Positions 1-5,851 of a DNA stretch of 6,520 nt are shown in pieces. Below the pieces are notes generated by a model, which saw only the letters and a program-made list of their open reading frames with translations, was not told the DNA's origin and did not search any database. The position numbers and the translations under genes were made by a program. Every line of letters begins with the position of its first letter. The stretch's first letter is position 1. Source of the DNA: Avichristensenella sp031549105 (lineage in GTDB: Bacteria > Bacillota > Clostridia > Christensenellales > Aristaeellaceae); contig JAVBQK010000016.1 in the NCBI GenBank assembly GCA_031549105.1, forward strand, positions 1 through 6,520, in the 5' to 3' direction.

Positions 1-177
1 TGCGTGTTTTTGTTTTGTGGTGGTTTTTGTGTTTGTGGGTGTTTTGTGTGTTTTGTCGTTGTGGGGGCCGGTGGGGGGTGTTTTTTGGGGTTTTCTTTTA
101 TTTGTTCGGGGGTGGGCTTGGGGTGGGTGGTGGCGGCCGCCCCCCCCCCCCCGCGTCTCCCTCGTTTTCCTCGCCTC
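1..177. repeat. Low-complexity, strand-asymmetric non-coding stretch
   Basis: There is only one A (position 100) in the first 177 plus-strand bases. Bases 1-132 are almost entirely G and T, with runs such as T6 and G6. A NotI-type palindrome GCGGCCGC (133-140) leads into a run of 13 C (140-152), followed by a pyrimidine-rich stretch up to the stop of the minus-strand channel gene. Open frames here translate only to Gly/Val/Phe/Cys/Pro-rich strings with no domain character, so I call no gene. The composition changes abruptly at the end of the channel gene. It could be a low-quality contig end, an adapter or vector junction, or a genuine simple-sequence spacer. I favour an artefact but cannot prove it. 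Confidence 0.7.
108..127 (+). other. Predicted G-quadruplex motif
   Basis: Four plus-strand G tracts (108-112, 114-116, 120-123, 125-127) are separated by loops of 1, 3 and 1 nt, which fits the canonical intramolecular G-quadruplex rule. It lies within the skewed low-complexity stretch. No gene reads through on the plus strand, and a transcript of the minus-strand channel gene would be C-rich here, so any structure would be in DNA. If the stretch is an artefact, the motif has no meaning. Confidence 0.4.
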
Positions 178-940
178 AATGCTTCCTGAACAACCCCAGC
201 CACAGCGGCCCGGAGAAGATCACCGCACCGCCCAAGATGTTGCCCACCGTTACCGGCAGTAGGTTCCCCAGCAGGAACTTGGAGAGAGAGATGGTTTTGA
301 AGCCGTTCGCGAAGAATGCGGCAGGGAAATAATACATGTTCGTTACGCAGTGCTCCAGGCCGCAGAGAACGAAGAGCATCACTGGGAAGTACATCGCGGC
401 GATCTTGCCGATGCCGCTGTCGGTGGAGTAACTCATCCAGATCGCGCCGCACACGATCGTGTTGCACAGTAGGGCGCGCAGGAACGCCTCGGAAACAGAC
501 AGCGCCGCCTTCGCTTCCGCCGCGTGTATCGCCGCATCCAGGAATGCAGCGTCCGAACTGCGCGCCGCGACGGACAGCCCGGCGATCAGCACCGAGCCTG
601 CAAAGTTGCCCGCGTATACCAGCGCCCAGTTGCGCAGCATCTGGGGCACGGTGATCTTCTTTTCCAGTACCGCCATGGGCATCATGCAGTTGCCGGTGAA
701 CAGCTCCGCGCCACATACCAGCACCATCGCGAGCCCTGCCGGGAACAGCAGCGCGGCGACCAGCTTGGCCACGCCCTTGTCCGGCAAAAGCGCCGTGACC
801 ATGTGCGCGCCCATCACCGCAAAAGCGATCTCCACACCCGCCAGGAACGCCTTCCAGAACACAGAGGCGTTTGGCGTGTTGACCTTACCCAGGGCAATCT
901 CCGGGTACTTGGCGGCTATTTCGTACGGGGAGTAAAACAT
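176..940 (-). CDS. Formate/nitrite transporter (FNT) family channel
   Basis: This 254-residue integral membrane protein belongs to the FocA/NirC family, whose pentameric channels move small monovalent anions (formate, nitrite, hydrosulfide) across the inner membrane. Family marks are FPAGLAMVLVCGAELFTGN (residues 66-84), the LCNTIVCGAIWM helix (158-169), GLEHCVTNMYYFP (194-206) with the central His197 that I align to the pore histidine of FocA, and the C-terminal GNLLPVTVGNILGG (225-238). The length and roughly six hydrophobic segments fit the family. The frame is open upstream to 1093, but that part overlaps the preceding permease gene. I start at ATG 940 because AAGGAG (949-954) sits 8 nt away, whereas the ATG at 946 is only 2 nt from it. 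The gene has its own promoter, 94 nt after the metal-permease gene. Family assignment is firm. The transported anion is not: no pyruvate formate-lyase, nitrite or sulfite reductase gene is in view. I see no terminator after the stop. Confidence 0.93.
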   Translation of the reverse strand: MFYSPYEIAAKYPEIALGKVNTPNASVFWKAFLAGVEIAFAVMGAHMVTALLPDKGVAKLVAALLFPAGLAMVLVCGAELFTGNCMMPMAVLEKKITVPQMLRNWALVYAGNFAGSVLIAGLSVAARSSDAAFLDAAIHAAEAKAALSVSEAFLRALLCNTIVCGAIWMSYSTDSGIGKIAAMYFPVMLFVLCGLEHCVTNMYYFPAAFFANGFKTISLSKFLLGNLLPVTVGNILGGAVIFSGPLWLGLFRKH

Positions 941-948
941 GGGCATCG

Positions 949-954
949 CTCCTT
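949..954 (-). promoter_or_regulatory. Ribosome binding site deciding the FNT gene start
   Basis: AAGGAG on the minus strand lies 8 nt before ATG 940 and only 2 nt before ATG 946. Normal spacing favours 940, giving a protein that begins MFYSPYE rather than MPMFYSPYE. Confidence 0.75.
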
Positions 955-983
955 GCACTCTCTTTCTTCCGTGACCAGGAACG

Positions 984-1012
984 ATTGTAGCGGATTTACC
1001 CACATATTGCAA
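984..1012 (-). promoter_or_regulatory. Sigma-70/sigma-A-type promoter of the FNT gene
   Basis: Reading the minus strand, the -35 TTGCAA (1012-1007) is followed by a 17-nt spacer and the -10 TACAAT (989-984). Transcription would start near 977, giving a leader of about 37 nt before ATG 940. This is one of the two best promoter matches in the window. It suggests the channel gene can be expressed independently of the metal transporter genes upstream, although no terminator separates them. Confidence 0.65.
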
Positions 1013-1034
1013 CACGAAGCGGCATTTTTCGCGT

Positions 1035-2150
1035 TTATTGTCGGCAGGCCCCCGCGCCGCACATTGCGGCGAGCGCATCACGCCCTTCGGCATGCCCCTT
1101 TTCCGTTATCACCAGCCGCCCTTCATACGCGAACGCTGCGCCGCGCCGTGTCAGCGCGCCGAGCACCGCGCACACGTCTTTCTCCCGCCAGTGCAGGCGG
1201 TCCGCCACTGTCTCGACCGGCTGCGGCCCATACCGCTCGCACAGGTGTAGGAGCAGCAACTGCTCCCGGAACGCCCGTCGTCTGTGCCTGCGCATCCGCA
1301 TGCCGTGCAGCAGCCCGCGCCCAGGTGCGAATATAAACGCCAACAGGAACAGCGCGCCGACCATCACCGCCATGCTCCCGGCAATCGATACATCCAGCGC
1401 TTCCGCCATCTGGTAGCCCAACACGCCCGCCAGCGCGCCCAGACCCACGCTGAGGAAGAGCAGCGTCTTCAGGTCGTCTGTCAGCAGCGACGCGGTCACC
1501 GGTGGCCCGATCATGAACGCCACCACCAGCACCGATCCCACCGCCTCAAACGCGCCAACGGCGGTCAGCGAGGATAGCGTCATCAGCGCGTAGCTGATCA
1601 CGGACGGCAAGAAGCCCAGAATCGCGGCCAGCCTGGGGTCGAAGGTGGTGACGGTTAGCTCCTTGAAAAACACCGTGATAAACACCGCGTTGATCAAAAG
1701 CAGCGCGCCCGCGATGTATATCCCCTTCGCGCCGATGTCCACGCCGCCCACCACCAGCCGGTCAAACGGCGCAAACGCCAACTCCCCCAGCAGCACCGAG
1801 TCGGCGTCCAGGTGCGTGGAGCGCGCATACCGCGTAATCAGGATGATCGCGACGGAAAACAGAAGGGGGAAAACGATGCCCACCGCGGAATCCTCCGATA
1901 CCAGCCGCGTGCGCTGCAACATGCCCGTCAGCCAGACGGTCAGCACGCCCGTCAGCGTCGCACCTACCATTAGCAGCGGTGATGTCAGGTCATTCGTGAC
2001 GAGAAACCCCAGCACAATGCCGAGCAAAATCGTATGGGTGATGGCGTCGGATGTCATCGACATGCGCCGAAGCGTTAAAAAAGCGCCGGGCAGGGCGCAC
2101 GCGGCGGCCGTCATCACGGCAATCAGCTGGATTTCAAGTGGAGCCGACAT
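1035..2150 (-). CDS. troD: Metal ABC transporter permease with C-terminal winged-helix domain (TroD-like)
   Basis: This is the second membrane subunit of a Mn/Zn/Fe ABC importer (ABC-3 family), 371 residues. Residues 1-282 form the permease: SMTSDAITHTILLG (31-44), LGELAF (121-126), FKELTVTTFDPRLAAILGF (162-180) and the family signature EAVGSVLVVAFMIGPPVTA (202-220). A very basic stretch (about 284-297) follows, then a soluble tail. Residues about 298-358 (LLLHLCERYG, VETVADRL, VCAVLGALTRRG, RLVITEKG) read as a winged helix like the N-terminal domain of DtxR/TroR repressors. The DtxR dimerisation and metal-binding domain is absent, but the tail has Cys304, Cys327, Cys364 and Cys369. An ordinary permease of this family is about 280-300 residues, so the extension is extra. 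Long permeases of this kind are known (T. pallidum TroD, B. subtilis MntC, Chlamydia YtgCR). The start at 2150 is set by GGAAGGGAGG (2158-2167), 7 nt upstream. The gene overlaps the previous permease by 17 bp, which implies translational coupling. The metal is not decided by the sequence. Confidence 0.9.
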   Translation of the reverse strand: MSAPLEIQLIAVMTAAACALPGAFLTLRRMSMTSDAITHTILLGIVLGFLVTNDLTSPLLMVGATLTGVLTVWLTGMLQRTRLVSEDSAVGIVFPLLFSVAIILITRYARSTHLDADSVLLGELAFAPFDRLVVGGVDIGAKGIYIAGALLLINAVFITVFFKELTVTTFDPRLAAILGFLPSVISYALMTLSSLTAVGAFEAVGSVLVVAFMIGPPVTASLLTDDLKTLLFLSVGLGALAGVLGYQMAEALDVSIAGSMAVMVGALFLLAFIFAPGRGLLHGMRMRRHRRRAFREQLLLLHLCERYGPQPVETVADRLHWREKDVCAVLGALTRRGAAFAYEGRLVITEKGHAEGRDALAAMCGAGACRQ

Positions 2151-3057
2151 CCGTATGCCTCCCTTCCATTTTCAGGCGCAGGCGGTTTTGCGCGCGGCGG
2201 AGTGCAGTGTGAATGATCCCGCGCCCAGGAGCCACCAGCAAGCTGATCACCGCCAGCATGCTTGCGCAGGTGACAATCGCCGGACCCGTCGGCAGGCCCG
2301 CGACCAGCGAGCTGAACACGGTTCCCATGACGCCCGAGAGCGCGCCGAAGACAGCCGCCAGCACCACCATCTGCCACAGATGGCGGCTCCATTGGCGCGC
2401 CGCTACTGCCGGGGCGATCAGCATCGCGCTCATCAGCACCACACCAACCGTCTGCAGGCCGATCACAATCGCAAGCACCAGCATGAATGACAGCAGCAGG
2501 CCGAGCTTTGCGGAGCGAAAACCCAGGCTGTCGGCATACTGCGGGTCAAAGGCCAGCAGCGCCAACTCCTTCCATAGCAGCAGCACCAGGCCAATGAGCA
2601 CCGTGCCGACTATCGCCATCAGCATCACGTCCGATGGCAGCAGCGCTGACGCCTGCCCATACAGGAACCGCTTCAGCCCCGCATGGCTTGCGTCCGGCAT
2701 TTTTTGTGCGTAGGTCAGCAGAACCATGCCCAGTCCGAAGAACACCGACATCACCAATGCCAACGCGCCGTCGAACCGGACGTGCGTATGCCGGACGATT
2801 AGCGTGATCAGCAGCGCCGCGCACAGGCCCGCACCGAGTGCTCCGATGAGCATCGCCTCCGGGCGCTTGCTGCCCGTCAGCAGAAACGCCAGCACCACGC
2901 CCGGCAGCGCCGCATGCGATACCCCGTCGCCCAGCAGGCTTTGCCGCTTCAGCACCGCGAAGCTGCCCAGCACCCCGCTGACGAGGCCCAGTACCGCCGA
3001 TCCCATCGCCACCACCAGAAATGTATAATCCGAAAAAAGCGCCCAAACCGCCGCCAC
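2134..3057 (-). CDS. troC: Metal ABC transporter permease (TroC-like)
   Basis: This is the first membrane subunit of the divalent-metal importer, 307 residues with about eight or nine hydrophobic segments. ABC-3 family marks are LLGDGVSHAALPGVV (41-55), KRFLYGQ (129-135), WKELALLAFDPQYADSLGF (162-180) and the signature VGVVLMSAMLIAPAVAA (204-220). The WKELALLAFD loop is where such permeases contact the ATPase. Its C-terminus (LRRAQNRLRLKMEGR) is short and basic, without the winged helix of its partner, so the two permeases are distinct paralogues that probably form a heterodimer. The start is GTG at 3057, one base after the ATPase stop. Translation probably depends on coupling and on a G-rich site (G7, 3067-3073) 9 nt upstream inside the ATPase gene. 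The first in-frame ATG (residue 18) would cut into the first membrane helix, so I prefer GTG. The transported metal could be Mn, Zn or Fe. Confidence 0.9.
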   Translation of the reverse strand: MAAVWALFSDYTFLVVAMGSAVLGLVSGVLGSFAVLKRQSLLGDGVSHAALPGVVLAFLLTGSKRPEAMLIGALGAGLCAALLITLIVRHTHVRFDGALALVMSVFFGLGMVLLTYAQKMPDASHAGLKRFLYGQASALLPSDVMLMAIVGTVLIGLVLLLWKELALLAFDPQYADSLGFRSAKLGLLLSFMLVLAIVIGLQTVGVVLMSAMLIAPAVAARQWSRHLWQMVVLAAVFGALSGVMGTVFSSLVAGLPTGPAIVTCASMLAVISLLVAPGRGIIHTALRRAQNRLRLKMEGRHTDVGST

Positions 3058-3058
3058 G

Positions 3059-3805
3059 CTATACCGCCCCCCCAGCTAGCACGCTTGCCCCACGGTAGGT
3101 CTTCATCAGGTTTTCTTCATGGAACACCTCGGCGACCGGCCCGGCGGCCACCACGCGGATGTTGATCAGTGTCACCCAGTCAAAGTAATCCGCGACCGTC
3201 TGCAGGTCGTGGTGCACGACGACGACCGTCTTGCCCACTTCCTTCAGCTCCTTTAGCAGCCGCACGATTGCCTTTTCCGTCTGCGCGTCCACGCCTTTGA
3301 ACGGCTCATCCATGAAGTATATTTCGGCCTCCTGCGCCAGCGCGCGGGCAAGGAACACACGCTGCTGCTGCCCGCCGGACAGGCGGCTGATCTGGCGGCC
3401 GGCAAAGTCCGCCATGCCCACCTTTCCCAGCATTTCCAGCGCGAGCGCTCGGTCTTCTTTACGCGGCCTTCGCACCCAGCCCAGGTGGCCGTAGCGTCCC
3501 ATCAGCGCCACATCCAGCGCGGTAGCCGGAAAGTCCCAGTCCACACTCTCGCTCTGTGGCACATAGCCAATCCGGTTTTTCATCCGGCGGATGTCCACGC
3601 CGTTCTCCATCGGAAAGCGCACCGCCCCGGTCACAGGCGACAGAAGCCCTAGCATGGCCTTGATCAGCGTGGTTTTGCCCGCACCATTCGGGCCGATGAT
3701 GGCCACCAGCTTTCCGCTGGGGATGGATAGGTCGATGTCCCATAGCACCGGTCGGTCCTCGTACGCGACAGTTAGGTCGGAAACCTCTACCGCAAAAGGT
3801 TGCAT
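3059..3805 (-). CDS. troB: Metal ABC transporter ATP-binding protein (TroB-like)
   Basis: This 248-residue cytoplasmic ATPase powers the importer. All nucleotide-binding motifs are present and look active: Walker A GPNGAGKT (38-45), Q-loop YVPQ with Gln84, ABC signature LSGGQQQR (142-149), Walker B IYFMDEP (162-168) with catalytic Glu167, and the H-loop His199 in VVVVHHD. The stretch SESVDWDFP (85-93) after the Q-loop is typical of the Mn/Zn/Fe branch (MntB, TroB, ZnuC). Length is normal. The start at 3805 has GAGAGGA (3814-3820) 8 nt upstream, overlapping the lipoprotein stop codon. Only 13 nt separate it from that gene and one base separates its stop from the first permease start, so the genes are one operon. 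Its last codons include a run of seven G, which also serves as the likely upstream site for the next gene. Confidence 0.94.
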   Translation of the reverse strand: MQPFAVEVSDLTVAYEDRPVLWDIDLSIPSGKLVAIIGPNGAGKTTLIKAMLGLLSPVTGAVRFPMENGVDIRRMKNRIGYVPQSESVDWDFPATALDVALMGRYGHLGWVRRPRKEDRALALEMLGKVGMADFAGRQISRLSGGQQQRVFLARALAQEAEIYFMDEPFKGVDAQTEKAIVRLLKELKEVGKTVVVVHHDLQTVADYFDWVTLINIRVVAAGPVAEVFHEENLMKTYRGASVLAGGAV

Positions 3806-3818
3806 GTATATCGTCCTC

Positions 3819-4742
3819 TCATTTAAGCGCGTTTACTATGGTGTCTATATTCGCCCGCATCGCACCGGCGTAAGTGTCCGCCAGGGATGCGGCGTCGCCC
3901 AGCGAATCGCCATACAGCGTGCCGCCGATTTGCACCGCATGCCCACGCGCCTGAACGGCGGCCTGCAGCGCCTGCATGGTCTTGGGCGATATGGATGTTT
4001 CAACAAAGATAGCCCGAATGTTTCGCTCTGTGATGTATCGCGCCAGTGTGCTGACATCGGCGGTGCCCGCCTCTGCATCAGTGCTGATGCCCTGCAGCCC
4101 CTTCACCACAAGGCCGTATGCGCTGCCGAAATACCCGAATGCATCATGCGCCGTCACCAGGACACGGCGCGCGTCCGGCAATTCTTCCGCGCGCGTTTGT
4201 ATGTACGCTTCCAGTTCATCCAGTTCCGTGCAATAGGCCGCGAGGCGCAGCGCGTATCCGTCCGCGTTTTCGGGATCGATCCGGGTTAGCTGCCCGGATA
4301 CATACCGCGCCGCTTCCCGGTAGCTTGCCACATTCATCCAGAAATGCGGGTCCGGCACGCCTTCGTCCGCATAAAGCAGTGATGCCGGGTCCAGACCATC
4401 CGCCGCGCAGATGACCGCCTTGCCCTGCACCGTCAGCGATGCAAATAGATCGCCCATCTTACCTTCCAGGTGCAGGCCGCTATAGAGCACCGCCTCGGCG
4501 CGCCGCATCGCGGTGACATCGCCCGCGCTGGCCTGGTACACGTGCGGGTCCACGCCCGGGCCCATCAGCGCCGTTACCTCTACCAAATCGCCGCCAAGGC
4601 TCCTGACCAGATCCGCCATGATCGTCGTCGTCGCGACAATCCGCAGCTTCCCCTGCGCCTCCACGGGCGGGTCGGCAGCGCAGCCCGCCATCATAAACAG
4701 GCAAAACAGAAGCGCCAGCAAAAGCGCGCATGATTTCCACAT
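3819..4742 (-). CDS. troA: Metal-binding lipoprotein of ABC transporter (TroA-like)
   Basis: This is the extracytoplasmic substrate-binding protein of the importer (cluster A-I fold), 307 residues. Residues 1-20 are a hydrophobic signal sequence ending in a lipobox (MAGC), with Cys21 the expected lipidation site. The mature part begins with LRIVATTTIMADLVRSLGG (33-51). Four metal ligands can be read: His67 (DPHVY), His133 (DPHFWMN), His199 (TAHDAFGYF) and Asp279 (YGDS). Three His plus Asp matches the TroA pattern (His68, His133, His199, Asp279), not the Mn-specific PsaA/MntC pattern with Glu in third place. There is no His-rich loop of the ZnuA kind between residues 115 and 131. This suggests a Zn/Mn binder, but selectivity cannot be settled from sequence. 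ATG 4742 is preceded by GGGGAG (4754-4759) with a rather long 11-nt spacer. It is the first gene of the minus-strand operon. I found no convincing promoter for it in the short divergent region upstream. Confidence 0.93.
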   Translation of the reverse strand: MWKSCALLLALLFCLFMMAGCAADPPVEAQGKLRIVATTTIMADLVRSLGGDLVEVTALMGPGVDPHVYQASAGDVTAMRRAEAVLYSGLHLEGKMGDLFASLTVQGKAVICAADGLDPASLLYADEGVPDPHFWMNVASYREAARYVSGQLTRIDPENADGYALRLAAYCTELDELEAYIQTRAEELPDARRVLVTAHDAFGYFGSAYGLVVKGLQGISTDAEAGTADVSTLARYITERNIRAIFVETSISPKTMQALQAAVQARGHAVQIGGTLYGDSLGDAASLADTYAGAMRANIDTIVNALK

Positions 4743-4776
4743 GGATGCTTCATCTCCCCTACAGGCGTCTTTTGGT

Positions 4777-4784
4777 ACATATGT
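4777..4784. promoter_or_regulatory. Possible small operator palindrome upstream of troA
   Basis: ACATATGT is a perfect 8-bp palindrome 34 nt upstream of the lipoprotein start, in the divergent region. It lies where a metal-responsive repressor of the operon could bind. It is short, its flanks are only partly symmetrical, and I do not recognise it as a known MntR, Zur or TroR box. This is a weak candidate only. Confidence 0.15.
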
Positions 4785-4806
4785 CCGCGCGATGCGATGT
4801 GTTCCC

Positions 4807-4836
4807 TTGACCCCCTTCGCCGCCGTCTGCTATAAT
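4807..4836 (+). promoter_or_regulatory. Sigma-70/sigma-A-type promoter of metA
   Basis: The -35 TTGACC (4807-4812) and a perfect -10 TATAAT (4831-4836) are separated by 18 nt. Transcription would start near 4843, giving a leader of only about 42 nt. That leaves no room for a SAM riboswitch or T-box, the usual devices controlling methionine genes in Firmicutes. An inverted repeat AATGC-T-GCATT (4834-4844) overlaps the -10 end and the predicted start point and could be an operator, or chance. Confidence 0.75.
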
Positions 4837-4852
4837 GCTGCATTGCCCAAAA

Positions 4853-4874
4853 TCCTTTCTTGCAATAAAGGAGG
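4853..4874 (+). promoter_or_regulatory. metA ribosome binding site, partly in a small hairpin
   Basis: AAAGGAGG (4867-4874) is a near-perfect Shine-Dalgarno site, 10 nt before ATG 4885, and it fixes the metA start. TCCTTT (4853-4858) is complementary to AAAGGA (4867-4872) across an 8-nt loop, so the site could be partly masked in the mRNA. The six-pair stem is AT-rich and weak; regulation by it is conjecture. Confidence 0.6.
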
Positions 4875-4884
4875 AAGCCTGCCC

Positions 4885-5811
4885 ATGCCGATCCGCATCC
4901 CCAACGCCCTGCCCTCCGCGGAGATCCTCGGGGGCGAGAATATCTTCATCATGCCCGAGCGGCGCGCCGTCACGCAGGACATCCGTCCACTGAAGATTGC
5001 GATCTTCAACATCATGCCGACGAAAATGACCACCGAGACGCAGCTGCTTCGGATGCTGTCCAATACGCCGCTGCAGGTGGATGTCACGCTGCTGCATCCA
5101 TATACCTATCAGTGCATGAACACGCCGCCCGAGCACCTGACGGCGTTCTACAAGACGTTCCCCGACATCGCCGGGGAGAAGTTTGACGGCATGATCATCA
5201 CCGGCGCGCCGGTGGAGAAGATGGAGTTCGACGACGTTACCTATTGGCACGAGTTAACCGAGCTGATGGAGTGGTCCAAGACGAACGTGTACTCCACGCT
5301 GCACATCTGCTGGGGCGCGCAGGCCGGCCTGTACCATCATTATGGCGTGGAAAAGTACCCGATGGCGCGCAAGCTCTCCGGCGTGTTCCAGCACCGTACG
5401 CTGGGCCGGAACATTCCGCTGTTCCGCGGGTTTGACGATACGTTCGACATGCCTCACTCGCGCTATACCGAGATACGCCGCGCGGATATACAGGCCGTAC
5501 CCGCGCTGGACATCGTGGCCGAATCGGACGAGGCCGGCGTTGCGATCGCGATGCTGCGCAGCGGACGGCAAATCTTCATCACCGGGCACGGCGAGTACGA
5601 CCCGCAGACGCTGCAGAACGAGTACCTGCGCGATCTGGCAAAGGGCCTGAACGACGTGCAGGTGCCCGCGCATTACTTCGACGGCGACGATCCCGCAAAG
5701 CCGCCTATTGTGCACTGGCGGGCACACGCCAGTCTCCTATTCTCCAACTGGCTCAACTACTATGTGTACCAAGAAACCCCATTCGACCTGGACAAGATAC
5801 AGTGCTGGTGA
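4885..5811 (+). CDS. metA: Homoserine O-acetyltransferase (MetA/MetAA type)
   Basis: This cytoplasmic enzyme acylates L-homoserine, the first committed step of methionine synthesis. The 308-residue length is normal for MetA. The catalytic set of the class-I glutamine-amidotransferase-like fold is intact and numbers exactly as in E. coli MetA: Cys142 in HICWGAQAG, with His235 and Glu237 in ITGHGEYD. Other family blocks are FNIMPTKMTTETQLLRML (41-58), FDGMIITGAPVE (100-111) and MPHSRYTE (189-196). Residue 111 is Glu (GAPVEKMEF), as in Bacillus cereus MetA, where Glu111 goes with acetyl-CoA; succinyl-CoA enzymes such as E. coli have Gly. I therefore predict an acetyltransferase despite the common 'succinyltransferase' label. 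The frame is open upstream to 4513, but the strong Shine-Dalgarno site and the family N-terminus (MPIRIPNALPS) place the start at 4885. The gene is transcribed alone from its own promoter and ends at a strong terminator. Confidence 0.96.
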   Translation: MPIRIPNALPSAEILGGENIFIMPERRAVTQDIRPLKIAIFNIMPTKMTTETQLLRMLSNTPLQVDVTLLHPYTYQCMNTPPEHLTAFYKTFPDIAGEKFDGMIITGAPVEKMEFDDVTYWHELTELMEWSKTNVYSTLHICWGAQAGLYHHYGVEKYPMARKLSGVFQHRTLGRNIPLFRGFDDTFDMPHSRYTEIRRADIQAVPALDIVAESDEAGVAIAMLRSGRQIFITGHGEYDPQTLQNEYLRDLAKGLNDVQVPAHYFDGDDPAKPPIVHWRAHASLLFSNWLNYYVYQETPFDLDKIQCW

Positions 5812-5813
5812 CC

Positions 5814-5851
5814 AAAAAAATTCGCCTTTTTCTCCGAAAAGGCGAATTTTT
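5814..5851 (+). terminator. Rho-independent terminator after metA
   Basis: A perfect 15-bp stem (5816-5830 paired with 5837-5851), containing TTCGCC/GGCGAA, surrounds the 6-nt loop TCTCCG, with a T tract at 5847-5851 in the 3' arm. It starts two bases after the metA stop. The matching A tract at 5814-5820 means it could also stop transcription on the minus strand, although no minus-strand gene converges here. Confidence 0.9.

Noticed and set aside
4..332. Three overlapping plus-strand open frames rich in Gly, Val, Phe, Cys and Pro
   Set aside because: They arise from the G/T and C homopolymer stretch and run antisense into the channel gene. They have no domain features, no ribosome binding site and skewed composition.
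1013..1034. Possible terminator after the second permease
   Set aside because: Only a 4-bp stem (CGAA/TTCG) can be formed on the minus strand and it has no following T tract.
941..1093. N-terminal extension of the FNT channel back to 1093
   Set aside because: It would overlap the end of the preceding permease gene, cross the channel gene's own predicted promoter and add residues unlike the family. AAGGAG at 949-954 fits the start at 940.
1645..2490. Long plus-strand open frame (281 codons) opposite the permeases
   Set aside because: It is an antisense shadow in GC-rich coding DNA. Its translation is Ser/Thr/Arg/His-rich without domains, and the minus-strand genes have clear family motifs.
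4743..4806. Promoter for the minus-strand metal operon
   Set aside because: I searched the minus strand of the divergent region for -35/-10 pairs and found no pair with both acceptable boxes and 16-18 nt spacing. A promoter must exist but I cannot place it.
4513..4884. 124-residue N-terminal extension of MetA
   Set aside because: It lies antisense to the lipoprotein gene and upstream of the metA promoter. The protein from 4885 has the normal MetA length and N-terminus, with catalytic residues at their standard numbers.
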